The translations under genes and the position numbers were made by a program. From assembly GCA_947462875.1 (NCBI GenBank), contig CANHQJ010000001.1, forward strand, positions 186,001 through 250,000: DNA of 64,000 nucleotides, in the 5' to 3' direction. Below, in pieces: positions 8,623 to 18,400 of the stretch. The stretch's first letter is position 1; each line of letters begins with the position of its first letter. The notes under the pieces are model-generated. The model ran no database searches and was not told where the DNA came from. It saw only the letters and a program-made list of their open reading frames with translations. The DNA is from Verrucomicrobiia bacterium. Its GTDB lineage: Bacteria > Verrucomicrobiota > Verrucomicrobiia > Verrucomicrobiales > Akkermansiaceae.

Positions 8623-9734
8623 GAATGGGATGGGGATGCGAGTTTGTGCGCGACCAGATCTTCGAGCTCGGGCATGCGGCGCTCCAGTGCCTGCACGAAG
8701 GCGAACTGATTGCGGCAGCGATCGATGTTCTGGCTCGGGCGCTTGATTTTGAAATACACGTCGCCTTGCAAGTAATCGGTGAGGAAACGGATGCCGCACT
8801 CGAGCGTGAGCAGTTTTCCGGCATAGGCGAGGTGTTTTTTTTCCGCCTCGTTGAGAAATGTCGCGGTCTGCGTGTAGCCGCCGAGCAAGGCCTCGAACAT
8901 GTCCATTTTCAAATCCATGGCGGCGAGATCGGTGGCGTCCTCGGCGAGCTTCGGCACGGCGGTGCGCACCATGTCGCCGAAGTCATACAAGGCCGAGCCG
9001 GGCATGGTGGTATCGAGATCGATGACGCAGACTCCCTCGGCCGTGACGTCATCGAGCAACACATTGTTCAGTTTGGTGTCGTTGTGGGTCACTCGTTCGG
9101 GGATTTCTCCCGAGGCGATGAGATCGACGATGCGCGAGCAATCGGACTCGTGCGAGCGCACGAAATCGATTTCCGCCGCCACTTCCGCCGCGCGCTGGTG
9201 GCTGTCCTTTTCCAAAGCCACCAAAAAGGCTTCGTAGCGATTCCTCGTGTGATGAAAGTGCGGGATGGTCTCGTGCAGCCGGCCACCGGGCAGCCCTGCG
9301 GCGAGCTTCTGAAATTCCCCGAAGGCGCGAGCCGCCTGATAGGCTTGCTCGGTCGTCTCTAGCACATCGTAGCCACGGGCCCGCTCGATGAAGGGATAGG
9401 TGCGCCAGACATTGCCATCGGTATCGATAGCATACGGCTTGCCATCGGTGGCGGGTATGCAGGTCAGTGTGCGGCGATAGGCTTCCGGGTGTCCCTGTTC
9501 CAACAGAAGCTGCAAGCTGTGCCGCGTGACGCGATCGACATTCTCCATCAGATGGATCGGATTCTTGAAAACGTTGTGATTGATGCGCTGGTGGATGTAG
9601 CGGATGCGCTGCCCTGCGGCGTCATACCAGGCGCAGTAGGTGTCATTGATGTGACCGGATCCGTAGGGATGGGCGTGCACGAAGTCGGCACGCATGTCGA
9701 ACAAGCGCGAGATGGATTTCAAATCGTGATTCAT
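8619..9734 (-). CDS. APH-fold sugar 1-kinase, N-acetylhexosamine 1-kinase (NahK)-like
   Basis: 371 residues of the aminoglycoside phosphotransferase fold. The N-terminus has GSGHINDTY and QRINHNVFKNP, the latter typical of the NahK branch (once labelled mucin desulfatase). The catalytic loop is VTHNDTKLNNVLL and the metal-binding motif is VIDLDTTMPG. NahK phosphorylates GlcNAc/GalNAc at C1 using ATP. In Bifidobacterium it works with a phosphorylase, a uridylyltransferase and an epimerase; here a nucleotidyltransferase (6 bases upstream) and an epimerase (4-base overlap) flank it. Substrate preference is inferred, not visible. Confidence 0.8.
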   Translation of the reverse strand: MNHDLKSISRLFDMRADFVHAHPYGSGHINDTYCAWYDAAGQRIRYIHQRINHNVFKNPIHLMENVDRVTRHSLQLLLEQGHPEAYRRTLTCIPATDGKPYAIDTDGNVWRTYPFIERARGYDVLETTEQAYQAARAFGEFQKLAAGLPGGRLHETIPHFHHTRNRYEAFLVALEKDSHQRAAEVAAEIDFVRSHESDCSRIVDLIASGEIPERVTHNDTKLNNVLLDDVTAEGVCVIDLDTTMPGSALYDFGDMVRTAVPKLAEDATDLAAMDLKMDMFEALLGGYTQTATFLNEAEKKHLAYAGKLLTLECGIRFLTDYLQGDVYFKIKRPSQNIDRCRNQFAFVQALERRMPELEDLVAHKLASPSHS

Positions 9735-9740
9735 GGGCGG

Positions 9741-10652
9741 TTAGAGCGAGGAAGGGTATTCACCGGCGGCGATCAGCGCCTGGATGTTGGCGACGACATG
9801 CGGCTTGTCATCAGGGTAGGTGACGCCGAACCAGGAGCTGCTCGTGGGCAAGACGGCACAGTCTGCCCGGTGGCTGCGGATCAGGGCATCGACGACCGTG
9901 GGAATGTAGCATTCGGATTTTTCCTCATGGCCGCGTTCTTTCAGGAAGCTCGTGAATTCCTCCTCGATTCTCGCGAGGAATGATGCCTGAAAGGCCCAGA
10001 AATTCATCGATACCAGGGAATCAGCGGGCACTTCGCGGCGCTCGCCATTGAGGTAATCGCCATAAATGCGACCGTTCCCCTCGCGCTGGATTTTCACCAC
10101 TTCCTCGACCGAGGCAAGGAAACCGCGGGCATCGCTGCGACAGATGCCGCGATTGACATCGCCGTGATCGGACAAGGTTTTCAGCAGTTCATAGCCGACC
10201 ATCGCATAGTGCTCCATGCCATCAGGCGCGGAACTTTGCTCCAGAAACGTCACCGCGCGCTGATAGGAATCACGACCATAAAAGTCATCCGCGTTGATCA
10301 CGGCGAAGGGCCCATCGACCAGGTGTCGCGCCGCACGAATGGCATGCGTGGTGCCCCAGGGCTTGGTCCGGCCCTCCGGCACGGTGAAGCCTGCGGGCAG
10401 GTCATCGAGAGATTGATAGGCATATTCCACCTCGATTTTCCCAGCGAAACGGGCACCGACGCTGGCTTGGAAGGACTCCGCGAAATCCTTGCGAATGATG
10501 AAAATCACCCGCTTGAAGCCCGCGCGGATGGCATCGAATACCGAGTAGTCGAGCACGGTTTCGCCATTCGGCCCCATCGGGTCCATTTGTTTCAGGCCCC
10601 CGTAACGGGAGCCCATGCCGGCTGCTAAAATCAGGAGGGTGGGTGAGGACAT
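9741..10652 (-). CDS. sugar-phosphate nucleotidyltransferase
   Basis: 303 residues beginning with the nucleotide-binding loop LILAAGMGSRYGGLKQ of NTP_transferase enzymes. The metal-binding strand is AVINADDFYG. This places it with UTP/NTP:sugar-1-phosphate nucleotidylyltransferases. The variant motif AGMGSRYGG and an overall length near 300 fit a group commonly next to NahK-like kinases. It is the first gene of the three-gene minus-strand unit and has its own promoter-like sequence at 10671-10700. Whether it uses UTP or dTTP, and GlcNAc-1-P, Gal-1-P or another sugar, cannot be told. Confidence 0.85.
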   Translation of the reverse strand: MSSPTLLILAAGMGSRYGGLKQMDPMGPNGETVLDYSVFDAIRAGFKRVIFIIRKDFAESFQASVGARFAGKIEVEYAYQSLDDLPAGFTVPEGRTKPWGTTHAIRAARHLVDGPFAVINADDFYGRDSYQRAVTFLEQSSAPDGMEHYAMVGYELLKTLSDHGDVNRGICRSDARGFLASVEEVVKIQREGNGRIYGDYLNGERREVPADSLVSMNFWAFQASFLARIEEEFTSFLKERGHEEKSECYIPTVVDALIRSHRADCAVLPTSSSWFGVTYPDDKPHVVANIQALIAAGEYPSSL

Positions 10653-10670
10653 ACGCGTTGTGTGCGCGCA

Positions 10671-10700
10671 GTTCTAGTCACAATGCGGCCAACTTGGCAA
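10671..10700 (-). promoter_or_regulatory. candidate promoter of the nucleotidyltransferase-kinase-epimerase unit
   Basis: On the minus strand TTGCCA (10700-10695) is followed after 18 bases by TAGAAC (10676-10671). The start codon is 18 bases further, so this unit would have a short leader of about a dozen bases. Confidence 0.45.
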
Positions 10701-10709
10701 GAGGAGATC

Positions 10710-10740
10710 AAAAAAATCTGTCATGAAAAACATGTCAGAT
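10710..10740 (-). terminator. leftward terminator-like hairpin upstream of the promoter
   Basis: Read leftwards, TCTGACATG (10739-10731), a five-base T loop and CATGACAGA (10725-10717) pair in 8 of 9 positions. Seven T (10716-10710) follow directly. This is the form of an intrinsic terminator for leftward transcripts, yet no leftward gene lies to its right. It may insulate the promoter at 10671-10700 from stray transcription. Confidence 0.45.
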
Positions 10741-11017
10741 AATTTCGCTTGATAAGCAGGTGTCTCCGAGCCGATCCCAGAGCGAGAGCATTGTAAGGAT
10801 GAGCCGGCGACTCCCGTAACTGTAACGTATTCGATTTTCTGGAGAAACGTGGAAAGAATGGATTGTGCCGATAGCGATCTATGGGTAAAACATCGCAGGA
10901 AATGCAATACGCCCCACTTCTTATGATTTCACTCACTGATGCTTCCATTCCCCATGCGCGATGCATGGCAAAAACATCAAACGAATGGATGGATGAGAAT
11001 TCCAGTAACACCCGTCT

Positions 11018-12067
11018 ATGAAGCAGGAGAATTCCATTTCGATTCGGCAAACGCTGCGTCGCTTGTTCGGGGCCATTGGCAATTTCCTGCTGTCGACCGT
11101 GGGCGCGCGTGCGCGCTGGATGTTGATTGGATTGCTTTTGATGATGATCGCGATCAATGTGATGAACGTGGCCAACAGCTATGTGGGGCGCTATTTCATG
11201 TCGGCGATCGAGGCTCGCGATCATGAGGGCTTTGTGCAATACGCCTGGCTGTATCTTGCGGTTTTTGCGGCCAGCACTTTGTTCGCGGTGTTGTTCCGTT
11301 TTGCCGAGGAGCATCTCGGATTGGTGTGGCGTGAATGGCTGACTCGGCGCATCACCGAGATTTATGTCACGCGCCAGTTGTATTTGCCCCGCTGCGGTCA
11401 GGAGGTGCTGAGCAATCCCGACCAGCGCATGACGGAGGACGTGCGTCAATTGACGACCACCACGCTCTCGTTCTTTTTGATGATGATCAATGCCACCTTG
11501 ACCGTCATTTCCTTCTCAGGGGTCTTGTGGCAGATCAGTCCGAAGTTGTTCGGTGTGTGTGTCTTGTACGCGGTGGCAGGTTCATTGGTGACGATCTGGC
11601 TGGGACGCCCGCTGATCCGGCTGAACTATGAACGTTCGGATTATGAGGCGAATTTGCGTCTGGAGCTGATCCGCATCCGCGAGCATGCGGAGCAGGAGGT
11701 GGAACCGATGAGCAATGAGCTGCTGCGCGACCGCATCGCCGCTCGCATCGATGAATTGATGGTGAACTTGCGGCGCATCATCGAGGTCAACCGCAACCTT
11801 GGTTTTTTCAGTACGGGCTACAATTATCTGATCCAGCTCATCCCTGTTTTGATTGTCGCACCACTGTTCATCGATGGTGATGTGGAATTCGGGGTCATCG
11901 GTCAATCGGCGATGGCGTTTGCGATGCTGCTTGGTGCTTTTTCCCTGATTGTCAACCAGTTCCAGGCAATTTCCTCTTACGCATCAGTGGTCGCGCGTCT
12001 ATCGGAATTCACCGATCACGCCGAACGCTGCGGGGAGATCGACAATCAAACATCGGACAAACCCTGA
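11018..12067 (+). CDS. SbmA/YddA-type transporter membrane domain without ATPase domain
   Basis: 349 residues with hydrophobic segments near 30-60, 70-95, 145-175, 180-195 and 260-320. Sequences such as MNVANSYVGRYFMSAIE, GLVWREWLTRRI and NPDQRMTEDV match the membrane domain of YddA/ABCD-type ABC half-transporters (ABC_membrane_2) and the proton-driven SbmA/BacA family. The protein ends after the membrane domain, with no Walker A or signature motif before the stop, and the GH94 gene starts 11 bases later. It could be an SbmA-like secondary transporter or a half-transporter using an ATPase encoded elsewhere. TAACAC lies 6 bases before the ATG. Confidence 0.75.
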   Translation: MKQENSISIRQTLRRLFGAIGNFLLSTVGARARWMLIGLLLMMIAINVMNVANSYVGRYFMSAIEARDHEGFVQYAWLYLAVFAASTLFAVLFRFAEEHLGLVWREWLTRRITEIYVTRQLYLPRCGQEVLSNPDQRMTEDVRQLTTTTLSFFLMMINATLTVISFSGVLWQISPKLFGVCVLYAVAGSLVTIWLGRPLIRLNYERSDYEANLRLELIRIREHAEQEVEPMSNELLRDRIAARIDELMVNLRRIIEVNRNLGFFSTGYNYLIQLIPVLIVAPLFIDGDVEFGVIGQSAMAFAMLLGAFSLIVNQFQAISSYASVVARLSEFTDHAERCGEIDNQTSDKP

Positions 12068-12078
12068 TCGATACGCTC

Positions 12079-15000
12079 ATGAATGCGCAAGCCCCCTCTG
12101 AACAAATCGTTCCGCACACCGTGAGCAGTCCCTCAGGTGTCCGCATGGTGTTGAATCACAATGGTTCGATCCGGCGCATGGAGTGCGAGGACATAGTGAT
12201 CAATTTGTTTCCGACCAGTGCCGTGGAAACAGGTCCATGCAACTTGATCCTGCGTGTGCTCAACGATTGCGGCCCTGAGTTGGTTCCTTTGCTGGGTCCG
12301 AGCGGTCCGCTGCGATGGACTTTTTCCGAGCGGGGCGCTGAAGGGCGGGGGATGTGGAAGTCTCTGGCAATCAAGGTGCGACTGCTGCTCGCGGAGTCCG
12401 GCACGGCATGGTTCTGGCATGTGGGAATCGATAACCACAGTGCCGAAACCTATCGCTGTGATCTCATTCATACGCAAGACGCGGGCCTCGCGCACTATGG
12501 AGCCATCAGGCTCAATGAGTATTATGTGAGCCAGTATATCGATCACTTCGCTTTGGAGCACGAAGTTCATGGAGCGTGCCTTGCATCGCGGCAAAATCAA
12601 TCAATGGGAGGCCGCTACCCGTCGTTGTTGGTGGGGTCGCTCGGCAGGGCGGTGTCCTATGCGACCGATGCCCTGTCGGTCTATGGAAGGGAGCACCGCT
12701 GTGGTCAACACGCCACCGGACTGCATGAAGGACTACCGGGAAAAAAATGCCAACATGAGCATTCCCTGTTGGCATTGCAGGAGGAGGAGTTTTTGTTGGA
12801 GCCGGGGCAGGGCGCGCAGCGCGGATTTTTCGCGCAGCTGGCCATCGATCATCCCGCCGCTTTGTCAACTGCCGACCTCCAGCGGTTGGAGGCCGCGCTT
12901 GCCTTGCCGGAATCCACCTGCCCGCCTTGGTCGGAACTTCCACAATGCGTGGCGAATGCCGAGGGAATGTTTTCCCACACGAGCGAGTTGGAAGTGGATG
13001 AAATCAGTGATGGGTTGTTGACTGCGATTTTTGGCAAAGAACGCTTGCTCCAAGAGCGGGTGGAAGGGCGGTTGTTGTCGTTTTTCACACCGCAACAGGA
13101 ACATGTGGTGCTACGTGGCAAGGAAGCCATGGTGCTGCGCCCTCACGGTCACATCATGCGCAGCGGGGCATCCTGGGTGCCCGATGAGGCATCGATGACA
13201 AGCACCGCATGGATGGCGGGTGTGTTTCATTCCATGGTCACGCAAGGCCATGTCAGCATCAATCGTTTTCTCTCAACCTGCCACAGCTATCTCGGCATCT
13301 TTCGCAGCCATGGGCAGAGGATTTTTGTGGAGATTGACGACGTGTGGCATCTGCTCGGCGTGCCCTCGGCTTTTGCTATTTCGTCCCGGCAATGCCGCTG
13401 GATCTACGCCTTCGGCGGCGATGTGATGGAAGTGACATCGTCCGCCGACGAAGACTCCCATCAGTTGCACTTGCATGTGCGGGTGGTCTGCGGTCCTGCG
13501 AGAAAATTTTTCCTCAGCCATCATGTGGCGCTCAATGGTGATGACGGCCTGGTCGGCGGCGACGTGCAATTTGTCTGCCACGGCAACAAGGAGGTCGTGG
13601 TGCGTGCGATGGCCGACAGCGATGTGGGGCGTCGATTTCCCGACGGGAGTTTTGTGATCTCCACCGACGATGATACGCTGTGGGAAACGGTGGGCGATGA
13701 TGGCATGTTATGGTCGGACGGGCAGACGCGCGGTGAGCCGTTTTTGTGCATGCGGACGCGAGCGACGGAGCGGCTGGCCTTGACGTTGACGGGGCGTCTT
13801 TTGCCTTCGATCGATGCAGCGGATCAAATGACGGATCAAAACGGTGCACAAGAGTGGCGACTCTCCGTGGATCCCGCGCAGTCGTACGCCGCGGAAATGG
13901 ATGCCGTGACACAATTCATCCCGTGGCTCGTCAACAACGCGCTGGTGCATTATCTCTCGCCGCGCGGTCTGGAGCAGTACTCGGGCGGCGGTTGGGGAAC
14001 GCGCGATGTCTGCCAGGGGCCGATGGAGTTGCTTTTGTCGCTGGGGCACTTCGCCGTCGCGCGCGATCTGTTGTGCCGGGTCTTTCGTCAACAGAATGCC
14101 GATGGCGATTGGCCGCAGTGGTTCATGTTTTTCGACCGGGAGCGCAATATCCGCCCCGGTGATTCCCACGGCGATATCGTCTATTGGCCGGTGCTGGCGT
14201 TGGCGCAGTATCTTTGCGCTTCGCGGGATGCCACGATTCTGGAGGAAAAACTGCCGTATTTTCATCCCGAGGGAGATGCCGCGGCGGTGAGCGCCAGCAT
14301 CGCAGAGCATGTGGAAACAGCGCTGGCACTGATTCGCAATCGTGTGATCAGCGGAACGGTGTTGGCCGCCTACGGACATGGCGATTGGAATGATTCGCTC
14401 CAGCCCGCGAAAGCGGAAATGCGGGATCACTTGTGCAGCGCATGGACGGTGACCTTGAACTATCAGACCTACCGCACCTTGGCCGATGCCTTCGATCGGT
14501 TGGGGCGAAGCGCGGAAGCCGAGGTCTTGAACGCACAGGCCGCGCAAATTTTGTCGCAGTTTCAGGACATGTTGCTGATCGATGGTGTCGTCACGGGCTT
14601 GCTGTATTTCCACCCCGAGGGGCAACGCGAGGCGCTGTTGCATCCGGGCGACCGCAATACGGGACTATCCTACAGCCTGTTGCCGATGATTCACGGCATC
14701 ATCAATGACATGTTCACCCCAGCGCAGGCGGCGCATCATCTGCGATTGATTCGCCAGCATTTGTTAGGTCCGGATGGCGCGCGTTTGTTTGATCGTCCGA
14801 TGAAATATCAGGGAGGCATTTCGCATAATTTCCAGCGTGCGGAGACCGCGAGTTTCTTCGGGCGTGAAATCGGAGTGATGTACGCCCATGCGCACATCCG
14901 CTATGCCGAGGCCTTGGCCCGCTATGGCGATGCGGACGGTTTGTGGCTGGCATTGCGGCAAATCAATCCCATCGGCTTGCAGTCGATCGTAAAATCGGCG

Positions 15001-15459
15001 GCGCTGCGCCAGTCGAATTGCTATTATTCCAGTTCCGATGCCGCTTTTACCGATCGCTATGACGCCTATGATCACTACGATCGTGCTCTGAGCGGAGAAG
15101 TTTCCCTCGAGGGTGGATGGCGCGTGTATTCCAGTGGTTCGGGAATCGCGGTGCGCCTCATCTTGCAGTGTTTCCTTGGCATTCGTCTTGAAGCGGATGG
15201 CGTGATCATCGATCCCGTCATCGCTCCCGCTCTGTCGGGCATGAAGGCAACGGTCGATGTGGCGGGCCACCGTTGGCATGTGGAATACCGTGTCGGCGTG
15301 CGTGGCTGTGGTCCGGTATCGGTCTACGCACACGGTGAAACACTGCAGGGAGAGCGATTGCCCAACCCCTATCGCAAGGGCGGTTTGCGCATTCCTTTGT
15401 CCGAGTGGCAACGGGTCTCCCGTGGTCAGGATGATCCGCTGCTCATTGTGTTAGACTGA
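12079..15459 (+). CDS. GH94 glycoside phosphorylase, possibly 1,2-beta-oligoglucan phosphorylase-like
   Basis: 1126 residues without a signal peptide, so cytoplasmic. The N-terminal half is a large beta-sandwich; the C-terminal half is an (alpha/alpha)6 barrel with GGGWGTRDVCQGP and GHGDWNDSLQPA. In GH94 enzymes the Asp of the DWND motif (Asp769 here) is the general acid and inorganic phosphate is the nucleophile, giving an alpha-sugar 1-phosphate. The length of about 1100 and the TRDVCQGP motif recall 1,2-beta-oligoglucan phosphorylases rather than the 800-residue cellobiose or chitobiose enzymes, but this is tentative. It starts 11 bases after the transporter gene. Its last Leu codon TTA (15451-15453) is also the stop codon of the convergent glycosidase. 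Confidence 0.8.
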   Translation: MNAQAPSEQIVPHTVSSPSGVRMVLNHNGSIRRMECEDIVINLFPTSAVETGPCNLILRVLNDCGPELVPLLGPSGPLRWTFSERGAEGRGMWKSLAIKVRLLLAESGTAWFWHVGIDNHSAETYRCDLIHTQDAGLAHYGAIRLNEYYVSQYIDHFALEHEVHGACLASRQNQSMGGRYPSLLVGSLGRAVSYATDALSVYGREHRCGQHATGLHEGLPGKKCQHEHSLLALQEEEFLLEPGQGAQRGFFAQLAIDHPAALSTADLQRLEAALALPESTCPPWSELPQCVANAEGMFSHTSELEVDEISDGLLTAIFGKERLLQERVEGRLLSFFTPQQEHVVLRGKEAMVLRPHGHIMRSGASWVPDEASMTSTAWMAGVFHSMVTQGHVSINRFLSTCHSYLGIFRSHGQRIFVEIDDVWHLLGVPSAFAISSRQCRWIYAFGGDVMEVTSSADEDSHQLHLHVRVVCGPARKFFLSHHVALNGDDGLVGGDVQFVCHGNKEVVVRAMADSDVGRRFPDGSFVISTDDDTLWETVGDDGMLWSDGQTRGEPFLCMRTRATERLALTLTGRLLPSIDAADQMTDQNGAQEWRLSVDPAQSYAAEMDAVTQFIPWLVNNALVHYLSPRGLEQYSGGGWGTRDVCQGPMELLLSLGHFAVARDLLCRVFRQQNADGDWPQWFMFFDRERNIRPGDSHGDIVYWPVLALAQYLCASRDATILEEKLPYFHPEGDAAAVSASIAEHVETALALIRNRVISGTVLAAYGHGDWNDSLQPAKAEMRDHLCSAWTVTLNYQTYRTLADAFDRLGRSAEAEVLNAQAAQILSQFQDMLLIDGVVTGLLYFHPEGQREALLHPGDRNTGLSYSLLPMIHGIINDMFTPAQAAHHLRLIRQHLLGPDGARLFDRPMKYQGGISHNFQRAETASFFGREIGVMYAHAHIRYAEALARYGDADGLWLALRQINPIGLQSIVKSAALRQSNCYYSSSDAAFTDRYDAYDHYDRALSGEVSLEGGWRVYSSGSGIAVRLILQCFLGIRLEADGVIIDPVIAPALSGMKATVDVAGHRWHVEYRVGVRGCGPVSVYAHGETLQGERLPNPYRKGGLRIPLSEWQRVSRGQDDPLLIVLD

Positions 15460-18400
15460 TGTTTCAGCATTGCTTCGCAATCGCAGATGGGCGATGAGCG
15501 GAAGTTGATGGATCTCGATGGTGTCCGCGCGGCTCGGGCTGAGCGCGCCATCGCCCTGTTCGAGATCGACGGATTGGATCGACATTCCCCCGGGACAGGG
15601 CGGTCGCAGCAGCAAGCCGCCTGCCGGGATGGTGAGGCTGCCACCCACCTCGACAGAGATGACCTGGTTATCGCGGACACTCAGTTTCAACGCAAGCGTG
15701 CCGTAAGGCGTTGGCAGATGGCGCACGGCAAAGCCCGCACCGGTGGCAATCCATTTCCAGGGCAGACCGGAGGCGAGGACCAGCGAGTGCGAGGCATCGC
15801 GCTCCGAGGCGACCATCGAGGTCAGGGCTATGATATACTCCGCGGCGATCCAGGTGTGGGGCACATCACCGAGATGTCCGGGCGAACGTGGATCGCGCCA
15901 GGTGATTTCCGGCCATTGGTTCCATTCGCAGGGACGGCGGTCGGACAGGAAAAATTCCAGCAACTCCTGTGCCGTATCGCGGTTTCCCAAACGTACGAAC
16001 GCGCCGATGATGCGGATCTCGTAAGCGGTATAGTTGTTCCATGGCATCTCGCCGCGGTGCTTGCGGTGGAAGCCATCGAGATAGCTCGTCAGCATGTTTG
16101 CGAGGGGGGCGGCGGGCAGCACATCCGCGAAGTCGAGCATGGCGATGGCATTGGAGGTCGCTGTGGGATCGAAGTCCGCCCATTCGACAGAGCCGGGGAC
16201 GTAGTTGAGATTTTTTTCCGCGATGACCCGATCCAGTGACTGCAGAACATCGGTCTCGAACGCGGCCGCGTCCTCGCTCCACCGCGTGGCCTCCGTCTCA
16301 TGTCCCAGCCACGCGCAGATGTCCGCGCAGGCTTGCAGACCCCGTATGCCCCAGAAATCATCCCAGTAGGAGTGCACCGGATGCGCGAGATATCCCTCGT
16401 GGCTCGCGGATTCCGGCAGCAGACCGTAGCGCGAGAGCTGCTCATCGCTGCGATAATCATCCGTCATGCGCTGCTGGCGGATCCGCAGAAGATACTCGGC
16501 GGCTTTGCGTGCGTGAGGAAGATGAGCTTCCAAAAATCCGGCATCGTGTTGGTGGCGATAGACCTCGCGGATTCCCCACAGGAACTGGCCGTGGCTGTCG
16601 TGCTCGACCAACCAATCGACGCCATCGCGATCCACGACACAGGGGATGAAGCCATCCTCGCGCTGAAACGAGGCGTACCACTCGATGAACACACGCAGCG
16701 GATCGGACAATCCGACCTTCGCCAGCGCCGCGCCCATGATGACGCAGTCACGCACCCACGAACGTGTGTAGCGGCGAGGTCCGGGCTGGATCGCAGGACC
16801 ATCACGATTGATCAGAATGTGGCCGGCGCAGGTGCGCCAGCAGTCAAAGGCATTCGCGGCGCAGGAGGGAAAATCCCACTTTACCGTACCAAGCGTTTTT
16901 TTCCACTGATCGATCATGGCCTCGCGCGTGGTGAAATGGGGCGTCTGTTCCTGCGGAAAATAGGGCATCGAGACAGTGACCTCGTATTCGGTGACATCGG
17001 CTGGAATTTCCCAGATAAGGACGGCCGAGGCCCGCTCGCTGGGATCGGTCACGCGGCTGGAGGGAGGGATTTTTCCCTCGGCCAGATACGCCAACACGCC
17101 TCCTTCCTCAAAGCGCGCCGCACCGCTGTGAGTGGGCAGGGGATGGCTGCGGATGATTCTGCCATCGATCTGCGATCCGGAGTCCTCCAATCTGATATCG
17201 CGGATGGGGCTGACACCGCCAAGATTGCGAAATGCCTGCCAGGGCGGGTTGACTTGAAACGGGCGGATGGCGATGGCCAGACTCATGACCGCTTGCGGGA
17301 CCGGCACTTGCAACCGATAGCGCACATGCAAGGTGAGCGCCTCGACGGCACCATCGACCCATGGCAGAATTTCTAACGAAACATGTTCATGATTCCAAGT
17401 GACAGTGGGCAAGGGGATGCCGTCGGCGGCGAGACCCGCCTGTGTTTGCATGTCCGCCCAGGTAAGCAAACCCGCCGAGGTGAGAATAAACGGCTCGAAG
17501 GAAAAGGCCCCTTCATCGACTTCCACCATGCCTTCTTCATTGATGAGCGCCCGGCGTCTGCCCTCGGGGCTGCCAACGGGAGTCCAGTACGATTGCTCGC
17601 GATGCCAGTAGCGCGGATGCCATCCACGCGGGTAATCGCGCGCGACGGAGTGGATGAATTCGTTGGGCGTTTGCGAAAAAGCATCCGGCTGCCAGTGAAT
17701 GTGGCGCATGGCGGCACAGGCGGCGTTTGCGAAAACCAATCGCACGTAACGCGCTTCCGCCGCCGGGGTGGGTAGATGGCTTAGCGCTCCGCGCGCGTGT
17801 TTCGCTTCATAGAGACTCTGCCATGTTTGTCCATCCGCGGAAATTTCCAGACGATAGGCCCTGGCGGGAAGGTCGGCGGGCCAGTGAATGATCAGACCGC
17901 CGAATCGTTGTGCGCGTCCGAAGTCGATACTCCACCACGGTTGTGAGTCGCCGGGCAGTGCGCGCCATTCATGGGCATTATCGGAAAACACCGCGCTGGC
18001 GGGATGAGCCGGACTTTCGCTGGAGGCGGAGATCGCGGCGGGAGAACGCAGGGTTTCATCGAGCAAATACGCAGCGCAGATGTCGAGGTGACCTTTTCCG
18101 CCGGGACCGGCCGCGATGACGAATTCGATCGCCTCGATCTCGGAAGGCGCGCCGCCGCCATTCGGTCCCCACGCGAAGAGCATGTCACGCTCGTGCATCA
18201 CGATGGCTTGCCACTCGCCGGGCAGCGCGAAGTCTTGTCGCAAGTAGCGCCAGACATTGAATCCTCCGGGCGACGCGACCTTGCACTCGAAATGATTGGG
18301 CGGTCCCTCGCCGCGCAACTGATAGCCCCACGCGAAAGTGGTGGGCAATGTCAGCGGGAAAACCCTGCGCATGACCACGAAGCCGCCGCCGCCGTGGAAG

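Larger units (their letters stand above)
10653..11017. other. 365-base divergent intergenic region
   Basis: This is the longest gap without a gene in the window. It holds a leftward promoter-like sequence for the nucleotidyltransferase (10671-10700), a leftward hairpin plus T-run (10710-10740) and a -10-like TAACAC 6 bases before the ATG of the transporter at 11018. Between about 10745 and 10990 I see no convincing frame, RNA gene or repeat. Confidence 0.6.

Noticed and set aside
13708-14643. 311-codon open frame antisense to the GH94 gene
   Set aside because: It runs through the conserved GH94 catalytic region and shows no domain of its own.
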